A stretch of 12,500 bases of DNA, taken from contig JAQUTO010000015.1 of the NCBI GenBank assembly GCA_028694305.1, positions 1 through 12,500 of the forward strand, in the 5' to 3' direction. Positions 1 to 7,216 of this stretch are shown here, one piece after another. Position 1 is the first letter of the stretch; every line of letters begins with the position of its first letter. The translations under genes and the position numbers were made by a program. The notes under the pieces are model-generated. The model had not been told where the DNA came from and searched no databases. It saw only the letters and a list, made by a program, of their open reading frames with translations. Source of the stretch: Bacilli bacterium (lineage in GTDB: Bacteria > Bacillota_I > Bacilli_A > RFN20 > UBA1709).

Positions 1-403
1 CACCACCCTGGGTCTCATAAATCCGAATAAGTTGAGCCAAAACACGATAAGATTGATTTTGGAAGAAACCATCTAAAGCATTTAAGAAATCTTCCAAATC
101 ATCGCCATATTGACTAGCAATTTCATTGACCTCTTTCTTAAAGTATGGTTGGCATATTTTTAAGGCTTCGAATGAAGAAGGAGTTGAGGCCAATTGCATG
201 ACAAAAGAAGTCGCAAATGAGTGCAATTCATCTAGTCTATTTAAGTACGCCGTGGCCTTTGTTACGCAAGGAAGAATAAAGCGATAGAGACAAAAGGCAA
301 AAGCTAGCATTAGCAATAAAGTTAGGAGAACGTTATTGAGAAGTAGATACGAGATGCCAGCAAAGGCAATACTTAGGAGAATTATTAGACCAATTTTCTT
401 CAA
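1..403 (-). CDS. TadB-like inner-membrane platform protein (T2SF type), 3' end cut by window
   Basis: About 134 N-terminal residues are visible before the reading frame leaves the window. Two hydrophobic segments (residues about 3-22 and 25-46) are followed by a soluble helical part. That part ends in LAQLIRIYETQGG, which resembles the T2SF/GspF cytoplasmic domain of TadB/TadC proteins (the L...L...E.GG pattern). TadB is the integral membrane platform on which the TadA/CpaF ATPase acts in Tad pilus assembly, and the position directly after a CpaF gene agrees with this. I chose TTG at 403 because AGGGGG lies 8 bases upstream. An in-frame GTG at 412 overlaps the cpaF stop and would add three residues, but its spacing to that Shine-Dalgarno sequence is too short. 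A TadC partner may follow outside the window. The family call is inferred from membrane layout, short motif and context. Confidence 0.7.
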   Translation of the reverse strand, partial: MKKIGLIILLSIAFAGISYLLLNNVLLTLLLMLAFAFCLYRFILPCVTKATAYLNRLDELHSFATSFVMQLASTPSSFEALKICQPYFKKEVNEIASQYGDDLEDFLNALDGFFQNQSYRVLAQLIRIYETQGG

Positions 404-408
404 CTCCC

Positions 409-1449
409 TCACCCCCTTTCGAACCAGTTGACTGGTATATTTAGTAGTTTTGATGATTGTTCATCCAACTTGGTGAAGCTTGGTTGATCTTGAGAATAAA
501 TTTCATAGATTTTAGTTTGGCTATTGCTTTCATATGCGACAGCAATTGAGCCAAGATATCGCTTTAATGTTCCATCTTCTAACACTATTTTTTTCATATG
601 TAAATAGAAGTGTAAATGCGAGAAGATTTCTTTTTTGATTTGCTCAATGTTTAAGACTTTATTCTCACTGAGTAATTGGAGCATTCGATCTGGTGTATCT
701 AAAGCACTTTGAGCATGAATAGTTGTGATAATGGCTAAGCCTGAAGTCATGGTTTGGAGTAAATCTAACATCTCACTTCCTCTAACTTCAGAAATCATTA
801 ACCAATCCGGATTATTTCTTAAACCTGCTTTAATTAACATTTGCAAGTTATCGTGGTAAGTAATAGTTTGGTTTTTAGCTAACCAAACATTGATATCTAA
901 ACCGGGAATTAATTCTTTAATGTGGGTTTCATAAGTGTCTTCAATCATGACAATTCTTTGGGATTTAGGAATTAAGGAGATCAAATACTTTTGTAACTCA
1001 CTTTTACCTGACCCTGTCACCCCACTAATCATGATTGAATAATTCTTTTTAACAATCTCTTTTAATAAAGCGTGTACTACTTTGGGACACAAACTCTCAT
1101 CATCTTCTTTGATTCTTAATCCCGGGTAAATAATTCTAATGATAAAGGTGATGGCCGGTTCATTTTGGCTACTTGCCACACTACTATGCACTGCATTGAA
1201 CCGATAATTAGCAAAGGAAACATCTAGAATCGGATTCGTATTGTTAAAATTCTTGCCTGTTAAATCAGCGATATGACGCACAAACTCATAAGCTTGTTCA
1301 TTGTTAAACTCTAAGTCTAACTTTTCGCGAATTTTATTAACGTAGTTGAGATAAACTTCCTTGCCATTAAAGGACAGTTCACTAATGTCACTAGTTAAAT
1401 AGGGAAAGAAGATTGATTCTTCTAGATATTTAAGAACCAATGACTTCAT
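409..1449 (-). CDS. CpaF/TadA-type secretion ATPase
   Basis: This is a PilT/VirB11-superfamily ATPase, the cytoplasmic motor that drives assembly of Tad-type pili or related secretion. Visible motifs are the Walker A GVTGSGKS (143-150), the Asp box MIEDT (168-172), the Walker B region LMISEVRGSE (217-226) and the His box TTIHA (242-246). The N-terminal part around PILDVSFANYRFNAVHSSVA matches the CpaF segment that precedes the nucleotide domain. At 346 residues it is shorter than typical CpaF (usually over 400), mainly because the N-terminal helical domain is reduced. Its ATG overlaps the stop of the upstream gene by 4 bp (ATGA). There is no clear Shine-Dalgarno sequence, so it is probably translated by coupling. 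A TadB-like gene follows 5 bp after the stop. The family is certain; the exact machine (pilus or secretion) is inferred from neighbours. Confidence 0.93.
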   Translation of the reverse strand: MKSLVLKYLEESIFFPYLTSDISELSFNGKEVYLNYVNKIREKLDLEFNNEQAYEFVRHIADLTGKNFNNTNPILDVSFANYRFNAVHSSVASSQNEPAITFIIRIIYPGLRIKEDDESLCPKVVHALLKEIVKKNYSIMISGVTGSGKSELQKYLISLIPKSQRIVMIEDTYETHIKELIPGLDINVWLAKNQTITYHDNLQMLIKAGLRNNPDWLMISEVRGSEMLDLLQTMTSGLAIITTIHAQSALDTPDRMLQLLSENKVLNIEQIKKEIFSHLHFYLHMKKIVLEDGTLKRYLGSIAVAYESNSQTKIYEIYSQDQPSFTKLDEQSSKLLNIPVNWFERG

Positions 1450-1826
1450 AGATTGATAATCAGCCGATAATTGTATTCTTGTTTGAGTTTGAATATTTGA
1501 TGAACACTACTTAGTTTAAGTTGGACTGAGTCACATTGATTGCTACTACAAGTGGAGCCATCATGGTTATAGAAGTAATAAGCCACTTTGACTTTACTTT
1601 GATGAACATTGTGGACCATAAAATCCATAACTAGATCTTCAAAGTTAGCTTCATTAATGCCTAATACCTCTAAATCTAAAATTTCTGGAGTTGCTAAACT
1701 ACTATAAACTATCGTGGCATCTAAGGCCTCACAAGCATTATGAAAATCGGCATAATTAATGCTATAAAGACTATTGAGTGTCACCACTCCTAAAAACAAT
1801 TGAAAAACAAGCATAATCATCATCAT
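1446..1826 (-). CDS. small membrane-anchored pseudopilin-like protein (TadE-like?), unrecognised
   Basis: This 126-residue protein has one N-terminal hydrophobic helix (about residues 2-20) and an otherwise soluble, probably extracytoplasmic, domain. The layout is that of a type IV pilin-like or TadE-like minor subunit, but I see no prepilin peptidase site or other diagnostic motif. Cysteines lie at 32, 93 and 98; the CX4C pair is compatible with a disulfide outside the membrane. The start is ambiguous because ATG ATG ATG ATT ATG all lie in frame at its beginning. The first, at 1826, overlaps the upstream stop as ATGA, and only a weak purine stretch precedes it. It overlaps the CpaF start by 4 bp. 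The pilus link rests on gene position and topology only. Confidence 0.7.
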   Translation of the reverse strand: MMMIMLVFQLFLGVVTLNSLYSINYADFHNACEALDATIVYSSLATPEILDLEVLGINEANFEDLVMDFMVHNVHQSKVKVAYYFYNHDGSTCSSNQCDSVQLKLSSVHQIFKLKQEYNYRLIINL

Positions 1827-2782
1827 GGATAAGTCACTTCTTTCGTGTAAGTTACATCTTCTAAAATACTTTCTTGACTGACACAGTAAATTGAACTCTC
1901 ACAATCGCCATAGATACTGCGATTAACACTAATTCCAGTTAAGGTGGCAGTAATTCTAGCCAGATTACCATTGTTAACAGTCACTGTTAGTTTCATGGTA
2001 TAAGTTTTGCTTGGATCTAAATCATTTCTTAGAATTAGATTCTTCAAGGGATAGCCATCACTATAATCAGCACATAATCCCATTACATCAGCGTTTCTTG
2101 AATAACAATACCCTTCTTTTAGTTTAAAGGATAAGGTATTATCTTTAATGACCGGCAATAGATCGACATTGCAACTAGTTGTACTATTGCAAAAGCCTAC
2201 TTCTAAGCCGCCACTAAGATTAAGGCTAATAGCGCCAAAATCACTTTCTTCAAAGTTAGTAGCAGCAATCTTATAAGCTCCCAAATTGAAGATTCGGTTT
2301 TGCTTAGGACTTGTTTTAAAGAAAGCTTGATAAGAAAGAGATTGTGTAATGGTAGTAGAAACATTATTAGCATTAACTGCCACTTTTTTAGTTAAACCTA
2401 ACTGAGGATTTCTCGAACTAGAAGTATAGGTGTAGGAATTAGATACTCCGCAACTAGCCACTAAATTTAAGGTTTTTGTTCCTAAAGTAATTGCTAAATT
2501 ATATTTTTCGCCAATCTTGGTAAATTTCAGGAAAGAATAATCAAGACTAGTCGGTTGAGTAGTTATAACATTGTATGTCTTTGTCTCTTTGACTACTGTG
2601 CCGCTTTTCACTACAATCGTGATGCTACTAGAGCCACTGCCCCCATAGGTAATTGTGACTTTGGGAGTCTCTTCTAAACTCACAGTACTATATTCCAGCC
2701 CTTCTAAACTTAAAGTCTCACTAGTTAAGTTCATAATTGGAGTTTGAAGTATTATTAAGGCTAAAACTAAAAGTAATCTCAT
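1823..2782 (-). CDS. secreted cysteine-containing beta-rich protein, unrecognised
   Basis: This 319-residue protein starts with MRLLLVLALIIL, a short signal peptide or membrane anchor. The rest is rich in Thr, Ser, Val and Asn in alternating patterns typical of extracellular beta-sandwich proteins. Seven cysteines lie at 111, 198, 204, 226, 237, 294 and 300. Six of them form close pairs (CX5C, CX10C, CX5C), which suggests disulfides and an extracytoplasmic location. I recognise no family. It has no C-terminal sorting signal or second membrane segment. Its ATG overlaps the preceding stop (ATGA) and the bases upstream hold no Shine-Dalgarno sequence, so translation is probably coupled to the upstream gene. 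From its place between a pseudopilin-like gene and the first operon gene, it may be a pilus-associated or surface-displayed subunit; this is inference. Confidence 0.75.
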   Translation of the reverse strand: MRLLLVLALIILQTPIMNLTSETLSLEGLEYSTVSLEETPKVTITYGGSGSSSITIVVKSGTVVKETKTYNVITTQPTSLDYSFLKFTKIGEKYNLAITLGTKTLNLVASCGVSNSYTYTSSSRNPQLGLTKKVAVNANNVSTTITQSLSYQAFFKTSPKQNRIFNLGAYKIAATNFEESDFGAISLNLSGGLEVGFCNSTTSCNVDLLPVIKDNTLSFKLKEGYCYSRNADVMGLCADYSDGYPLKNLILRNDLDPSKTYTMKLTVTVNNGNLARITATLTGISVNRSIYGDCESSIYCVSQESILEDVTYTKEVTYP

Positions 2783-3117
2783 ATTGAATAGTAATAAATG
2801 AAATCTCTTAACGCCTGACTGCGTCGACGATAATAAGTACTTCTAGAATACAATTCTTCCCACCAAAAGTCTTCGCGTTGCAGTAAATAATCATTTTTTA
2901 TGATTAAGCGGGAATCTGTCGATAATAATAAATAAACTTGATTTACAAAATTAACAAAATCTTGTTCTTTTTTAAGTTGCGCCTTCCGATCTTCGTCCGC
3001 TTCTCCCTCAAAAAAACAGGTGTAACCTTGTTTATAAAGTCCAAGCATCTTCTTCGATTTACGATAACGAGCATAGACACGATTGATTAGTTCAATTTGA
3101 TCTTTGGTTGGTACCAT
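2779..3117 (-). CDS. small basic protein with a possible C-terminal DNA-binding helix, unrecognised
   Basis: This 112-residue protein is charged and has no signal or membrane segment, so it is cytoplasmic. The C-terminal part, FWWEELYSRSTYYRRR (84-99), resembles the recognition-helix region of phage late-transcription regulators of the ArpU/RinA type. From memory it also resembles small Mollicutes proteins of the MG284/MPN403 kind; both likenesses are unverified. It is the first gene of the Tad-like operon and the only one of the first four with a clear Shine-Dalgarno sequence (AGGAGAG, 9 bases before ATG). Its stop overlaps the next start as ATGA, so it belongs to the operon. A role as local transcription regulator would fit but is not shown. 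Confidence 0.75.
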   Translation of the reverse strand: MVPTKDQIELINRVYARYRKSKKMLGLYKQGYTCFFEGEADEDRKAQLKKEQDFVNFVNQVYLLLSTDSRLIIKNDYLLQREDFWWEELYSRSTYYRRRSQALRDFIYYYSI

Positions 3118-3126
3118 CTTAAATCA

Positions 3127-3149
3127 CTCTCCTACTATATACATAGGAG
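3127..3149 (-). promoter_or_regulatory. inverted repeat covering the Shine-Dalgarno sequence of the first Tad-like gene
   Basis: On the minus strand a perfect 6-bp inverted repeat, CTCCTA (3149-3144) and TAGGAG (3134-3129), flanks a 9-base loop. The second arm is the Shine-Dalgarno sequence of the gene starting at 3117. The loop contains TATATA (3141-3136), which could be a -10 box. If so, transcription would start near 3129 and the hairpin would not be in the RNA. No convincing -35 box is visible. Two readings therefore compete: a translational lid or a promoter. Confidence 0.35.
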
Positions 3150-3180
3150 CCAAAAATGAAAAATCCTAAATTATTTGCAA

Positions 3181-3210
3181 AGAAAAAAATATCCCCACTT
3201 TGTGGGGATA
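3181..3210 (-). terminator. Rho-independent terminator after tRNA-Thr and the suf operon
   Basis: A perfect 9-bp stem, TATCCCCAC pairing with GTGGGGATA (3202-3210 with 3190-3198), closes a 3-base loop. It is followed on the minus strand by TTTTTTTCT. It lies 6 bp past the tRNA CCA end and should end both tRNA and any suf read-through transcript before the Tad-like operon. Confidence 0.93.
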
Positions 3211-3216
3211 AAATAA

Positions 3217-3292
<76 letters not shown>

Positions 3293-3338
3293 AAAAGCAG
3301 TGCTTTTATTTTAACACTGTTTTTAGTTTAATTCACTA

Positions 3339-4739
3339 CTAACCGACGCTACCTTCCATACTAATCTTCATGAGTCTATTTAGTTCAACGGCATATTCCA
3401 TTGGTAATTCTTTGGTGAATGGCTCTAAAAAGCCCATGACCACCATTGAGGTGGCATTTTCTAAAGAAAGACCCCGTGACATTAAGTAAAAGAGTTGTTC
3501 TTCACTAAGTTTTGAAACAGTCGCTTCATGTTCAATAATGGAAGTATTATTGTTAACTTCATTCCAAGGGATAGTATCACTACCACTCTTATCATCAAGT
3601 AATAAAGTATCGCAACTAATATGGGAACGTGAATCAGTGGCTTTTGTGCCAATTTTACATTGACCACGATAGTTAGCCACACCACCATTTAAAACCACCG
3701 ATTTAGAAACTATCATACTCCGAGTTTTGGGCGCTAGGTGAATGGCTTTGGCTCCTGAATCTTGATATTGATTATGGCGAGCTACCGCAATGGAAACTAT
3801 CGAACCCGTCGCACCGCTTCCGGCTAATAAACAGCAAGGATATTTCATGGTTAATTTAGAACCAATATTACCATCAATCCATTCCATAAAGCCATTGTCC
3901 ATTACTTTGGCTCTTTGGGTGACTAAATTAATGATATTATCAGACCAATTTTGAATGGTGGTATAACGACAATGAGCGCGCTTACCAACATAGATTTCAA
4001 CGACCCCAACATGTAAAGATTCCTTGGAGTAAATTGGCGCTGTGCAACCTTCCACGTAACTTAAATCAGCATCATCATCAACAATGATCAAGGTTCTTTC
4101 AAATTGGCCCATTCTTTCGGCATTTATCCGAAAGTATGATTGTAAAGGTTTATCAAGATGAACCCCTTTTGGCACATAGATAAAAGACCCGCCAGACCAA
4201 CAAGCACCATTCAAGGCCGCATATTTATTGTCAGTATATGGAATAATGGTATTGAAATACTTCTTAAAGAGTTCTGGTTGCTCTTTTAAAGCTGTATCGA
4301 TATCTAGAAAAATTACGCCTTTTTCATTAACTTCTTTTAGCATATTATGATAAACAGCCTCTGATTCATAATAAGTTGAAACTCCGGCTAAAAACTTATG
4401 CTCTGCTTCAGGAATTCCCAACTTTTCAAAGGTATTTTTAATGGTTTCAGGCACTTCTTCCCATTTATTAGTTAACTTCTCACTAGAACGAATAAAGTAA
4501 GTATAATCATCAAAATTAAGAAAAGATAAATCTGGGCCCCAACTTGGGTTCTTTTTTTTAGTGAATTCATGATAAGATTTTAGACGAAACTGTGTCATCC
4601 AACTAGGTTCACTTTTTTGGGAAGAAATACTTTGTACAATTTCCTCATTTAAACCTTTCGGCGTCTTAAAAACAATGGTTTCTTTGTCTTTAAAACCATA
4701 TTGGTATTCTTGTTCAAAGTCTTGCTTCTTCTCTTTCAT
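3339..4739 (-). CDS. sufB: Fe-S cluster scaffold subunit SufB
   Basis: SufB forms the SufBCD scaffold on which iron-sulfur clusters are built in the cytoplasm. At 466 residues it has the normal Bacillota length. Diagnostic segments are GCTAP (231-235, Cys232), MEWIDGNIGSK, SHISCDTLL (Cys376) and EHEATVSKLSEEQLFYLMSRG (from 403). Cys376 and Glu405 are spaced as Cys405 and Glu434 of E. coli SufB, the residues tied to cluster building at the SufB-SufD interface. The ATG overlaps the sufU stop by one base, and AAGGA lies 9-10 bases upstream. It is the last protein gene of the suf operon, followed by tRNA-Thr. The identification is firm. Confidence 0.98.
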   Translation of the reverse strand: MKEKKQDFEQEYQYGFKDKETIVFKTPKGLNEEIVQSISSQKSEPSWMTQFRLKSYHEFTKKKNPSWGPDLSFLNFDDYTYFIRSSEKLTNKWEEVPETIKNTFEKLGIPEAEHKFLAGVSTYYESEAVYHNMLKEVNEKGVIFLDIDTALKEQPELFKKYFNTIIPYTDNKYAALNGACWSGGSFIYVPKGVHLDKPLQSYFRINAERMGQFERTLIIVDDDADLSYVEGCTAPIYSKESLHVGVVEIYVGKRAHCRYTTIQNWSDNIINLVTQRAKVMDNGFMEWIDGNIGSKLTMKYPCCLLAGSGATGSIVSIAVARHNQYQDSGAKAIHLAPKTRSMIVSKSVVLNGGVANYRGQCKIGTKATDSRSHISCDTLLLDDKSGSDTIPWNEVNNNTSIIEHEATVSKLSEEQLFYLMSRGLSLENATSMVVMGFLEPFTKELPMEYAVELNRLMKISMEGSVG

Positions 4740-5188
4740 TATTTCTTTCCTTGTTTGGACTGCTCTATTAGTTTACTAATGCCATCCCAACCGATTGTAG
4801 CACAACGAATTCGATTGGCTTGTTTATGCACATTTTGAAAAGCGATACCTTCGCCTAAAAGTTCAGCATCATAAGGCTTCTCAAAAATCATATTGTTATA
4901 ATTCGTAATAACCTTTTCAGCCTCAGCAACACTCTTACCCTTAAGTAAGTCAGTCATAACTGAAGTGGCCGCAGTAGAAATGGCACAAGCCACTCCATCA
5001 AAACAGACATCTTCAATGACTCCATCTTTGATTTTAGCCATAACGAAAATGTCATCAACACAAGATTCTGATTCTTGATGAATTTCAAAGTAGTCTTTAC
5101 TAGCTTCATGCCGCTTATTATGCGGATATTGATAATGATCCATAATAATTGAACGCATCATTTCAGGACTTAAGTTAAAAGAAGACAT
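4739..5188 (-). CDS. sufU: zinc-dependent sulfurtransferase SufU
   Basis: SufU accepts the persulfide sulfur from SufS and passes it toward SufBCD; in Bacillota it is a zinc protein, not an IscU-type scaffold. The zinc ligands are visible as Cys43 and Asp45 in ESCVDD, Cys68 in GVACAIST and Cys129 in RIRCATIGW. The N-terminal IMDHYQYPHN is typical of the family. The 149-residue length is normal. Its start lies inside the end of sufS (14-bp overlap). A GGGAG stretch sits about 12 bases upstream, rather far, so coupling to sufS translation is likely. The segment between Cys68 and Cys129 is long, as expected for SufU and unlike IscU. Confidence 0.97.
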   Translation of the reverse strand: MSSFNLSPEMMRSIIMDHYQYPHNKRHEASKDYFEIHQESESCVDDIFVMAKIKDGVIEDVCFDGVACAISTAATSVMTDLLKGKSVAEAEKVITNYNNMIFEKPYDAELLGEGIAFQNVHKQANRIRCATIGWDGISKLIEQSKQGKK

Positions 5189-6386
5189 CTAAGAATTCAT
5201 CTCCCTTCTTGGCAACAGCCACGAATTTATCGACTTCTTCCTTAGTATTATAAAATGCTAAAGAAGCTCTAACTGTAACTGGAGTATTTAAGACTTCAGG
5301 TAATAATTTAGCACAGTGTAATCCGGCCCTAACACAAATTCCATATCTATTGAAATGAGTAGCAACATCTTGCGCGAAGATACCCTTCAAATTAAAGGTA
5401 ATAACTCCCGATTCTGCACCTTCATTATAAATGGTAATACCCGGAACTTCAGCCTTTAGTTTTTTAACAGCGTATCGCTTAAGTTCAACTTCATATTGAT
5501 GGATGTTATCAAGACCAATGCTTTCTAAGAATTGAACAGCACTAGCAAGACCAATTGCGCCATCAACATTTTGGCTTCCCGCTTCAAAGCGGTAGGGAAC
5601 TTTAACATAACTATACTTGCCACTTTTATCAAAGCGAGCATTCATGCCACCCCCTAAATTATGGGGCTCCGCACTTTCTTCTAAACCAGCGCGAATATAT
5701 AAAGCTCCAATCCCAGTTGGACCGCCAAGCTTATGCCCAGCTAAGGCAAAATAATCACAGCCCAAAGCATGAACATTGACCTTTAAATGTGGCGAAGATT
5801 GTGCACCATCAATAACGCAAATAATCCCGAATTTATGGGCATATTCACAAATTGACTTCACATCAATTACATAAGCTAAAACGTTAGTAACTTGCGCAAT
5901 CGAGATAACTTTTGTCTTTGGTGTAATGGCCTTTTTGACATTTTCTAAAGTACATACACCATGGTCTAATTCGATATAGGAAACTTTAATACCTAAGTCA
6001 CGTTGTAAACGGAACCAAGGTAAAATATTCGAAGCATGTTCGGCTTTAGTGATTAATACTTCATCACCTTTTTTGAGTTGATAGCCAAGAATGGTTGCCA
6101 CTGCATTTAAGGCATCAGTAGCCCCCGATGTAAAGACTAATTCTTTAGCATCTGCTCCAATAAAATTAGCTACAATTTGCCGAGCTCCTTCATATTCTTT
6201 TTGGGCTTCAATACCCAAGGAATAATCTTCCCCATGTGGGTTAGCGCTGCACTCGGAATAATAGTTATCAATCGCATCAATAACACAGCGTGGTTTTAAC
6301 ATTGTCGCTGAATTATCAAAATAGATAACTGGATCTTTTTTATTTAATAGTTGATATTCTTTCCGTATTTTAACTACATCAATCAT
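5175..6386 (-). CDS. sufS: cysteine desulfurase SufS
   Basis: SufS is a PLP enzyme that converts cysteine to alanine and holds the sulfur as a persulfide for SufU. Visible residues are His117 (EHASN, cofactor stacking), Asp193 and Gln196 (VIDGAQS), the PLP lysine Lys219 (GHKLGG), the FEAGSQN substrate-binding segment (267-273) and the catalytic Cys358 in RAGLHCAKLL. This RxGxHC form marks group II desulfurases. Length (403) is normal. The ATG overlaps the sufD stop as ATGA, with TAGGAG 7 bases upstream. Confidence 0.98.
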   Translation of the reverse strand: MIDVVKIRKEYQLLNKKDPVIYFDNSATMLKPRCVIDAIDNYYSECSANPHGEDYSLGIEAQKEYEGARQIVANFIGADAKELVFTSGATDALNAVATILGYQLKKGDEVLITKAEHASNILPWFRLQRDLGIKVSYIELDHGVCTLENVKKAITPKTKVISIAQVTNVLAYVIDVKSICEYAHKFGIICVIDGAQSSPHLKVNVHALGCDYFALAGHKLGGPTGIGALYIRAGLEESAEPHNLGGGMNARFDKSGKYSYVKVPYRFEAGSQNVDGAIGLASAVQFLESIGLDNIHQYEVELKRYAVKKLKAEVPGITIYNEGAESGVITFNLKGIFAQDVATHFNRYGICVRAGLHCAKLLPEVLNTPVTVRASLAFYNTKEEVDKFVAVAKKGDEFLDVFF

Positions 6387-7216
6387 AATTCTGCTCCTAG
6401 CTTTCCAAGAATTTGTCTTTGGAGATCTAAATCGTCAATTTTAGTAATGACAGGTTTAGTATAACCTAAAATCATTAATTCTTTAATTTGTTTTTCATGC
6501 AAGCCCCGCGATTTTAAGTAGAATAAAATCTCACTAGGGATCGTCCCGACAGAATTTGAATGACTCGCCACTACATCAGCCTCATCAATGGCTAAAATAG
6601 GTTTGCAACTTCCAAAAGAGGTAGCATCAAGGATGAGTAAATTACATTTTTGTTTTGAACTTGCTCCCTTAGCACCACGCTTAATCTCACCATAACCTAT
6701 AAACTCTAATTTTGAGGTATCTTTACATAGACCAACCGCCTCTATTTGGGCGCTGGTATTAGGTTTATCATTAATGATTTTTACTGCGATTTTTTTCGTG
6801 TTATTAGAAGACGCAAAATGCGAGCCAAAATAACTAGCTCGCGCGTTATCTTCTAATAAAGAAATCGTGGTCGCAAAAGCCACGTTATTAGAATCTAAAT
6901 CAAGCAGGACTTGTTCGTAATTTGCACCCCGAGAAACAAAGGTGTTAACTATAACATCCAACTGCTCTTTATTCGCAAAATTTATAATCTCATGCTTCAA
7001 AGAAGCATCCGATGCAATTTCAATTTCATTACTACCTTGTTTATGTTCTTCAATCAAAGTAATATTTAAGCCCGAATTCACTTTAATATTTAAAGGTGAT
7101 TCAACACTTTCAATAGCGTAAATCCCATCTGCAAAAAAGGACAAGAAATATCCTTGTTTATTTTGACTTATTTTATAGCCTTTCTGGCTAGTGGGAATAA
7201 CGCTAATTCTATCCAT
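6383..7216 (-). CDS. sufD: Fe-S cluster scaffold subunit SufD, short form
   Basis: SufD pairs with SufB in the SufBC2D scaffold. The C-terminal half is well matched: DEADVVASHSNSVGTIPSE with His219, the likely equivalent of the functional His360 of E. coli SufD, followed by ILFYLKSRGL and MILGYTKP, which parallel the SufB C-terminus. At 277 residues it is much shorter than usual SufD (about 420-440). The N-terminal helical domain is essentially missing, leaving mostly the beta-helix core and the C-terminal helices. The ATG overlaps the sufC stop by one base, and AAAGG lies about 10 bases upstream, so this start looks real and the gene does not look frameshifted. The function is probably conserved. 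Confidence 0.93.
   Translation of the reverse strand: MDRISVIPTSQKGYKISQNKQGYFLSFFADGIYAIESVESPLNIKVNSGLNITLIEEHKQGSNEIEIASDASLKHEIINFANKEQLDVIVNTFVSRGANYEQVLLDLDSNNVAFATTISLLEDNARASYFGSHFASSNNTKKIAVKIINDKPNTSAQIEAVGLCKDTSKLEFIGYGEIKRGAKGASSKQKCNLLILDATSFGSCKPILAIDEADVVASHSNSVGTIPSEILFYLKSRGLHEKQIKELMILGYTKPVITKIDDLDLQRQILGKLGAEL

Noticed and set aside
3293..3307. Inverted repeat AAAAGCA/TGCTTTT between sufB and tRNA-Thr as a terminator
   Set aside because: With a single-base centre, only about 5 bp of A/T-rich stem can form and no good T-run follows on the minus strand.
3482..3688. 68-codon minus-strand frame inside sufB, a 64-codon plus frame at 10722-10916 and a 63-codon minus frame at 11313-11504
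   Set aside because: All lie within confident genes in other frames and carry no motifs of their own.
4739..5188. Calling the sufU gene an IscU scaffold
   Set aside because: Its place directly after sufS, the long segment between Cys68 and Cys129 and the Bacillota suf order favour SufU.
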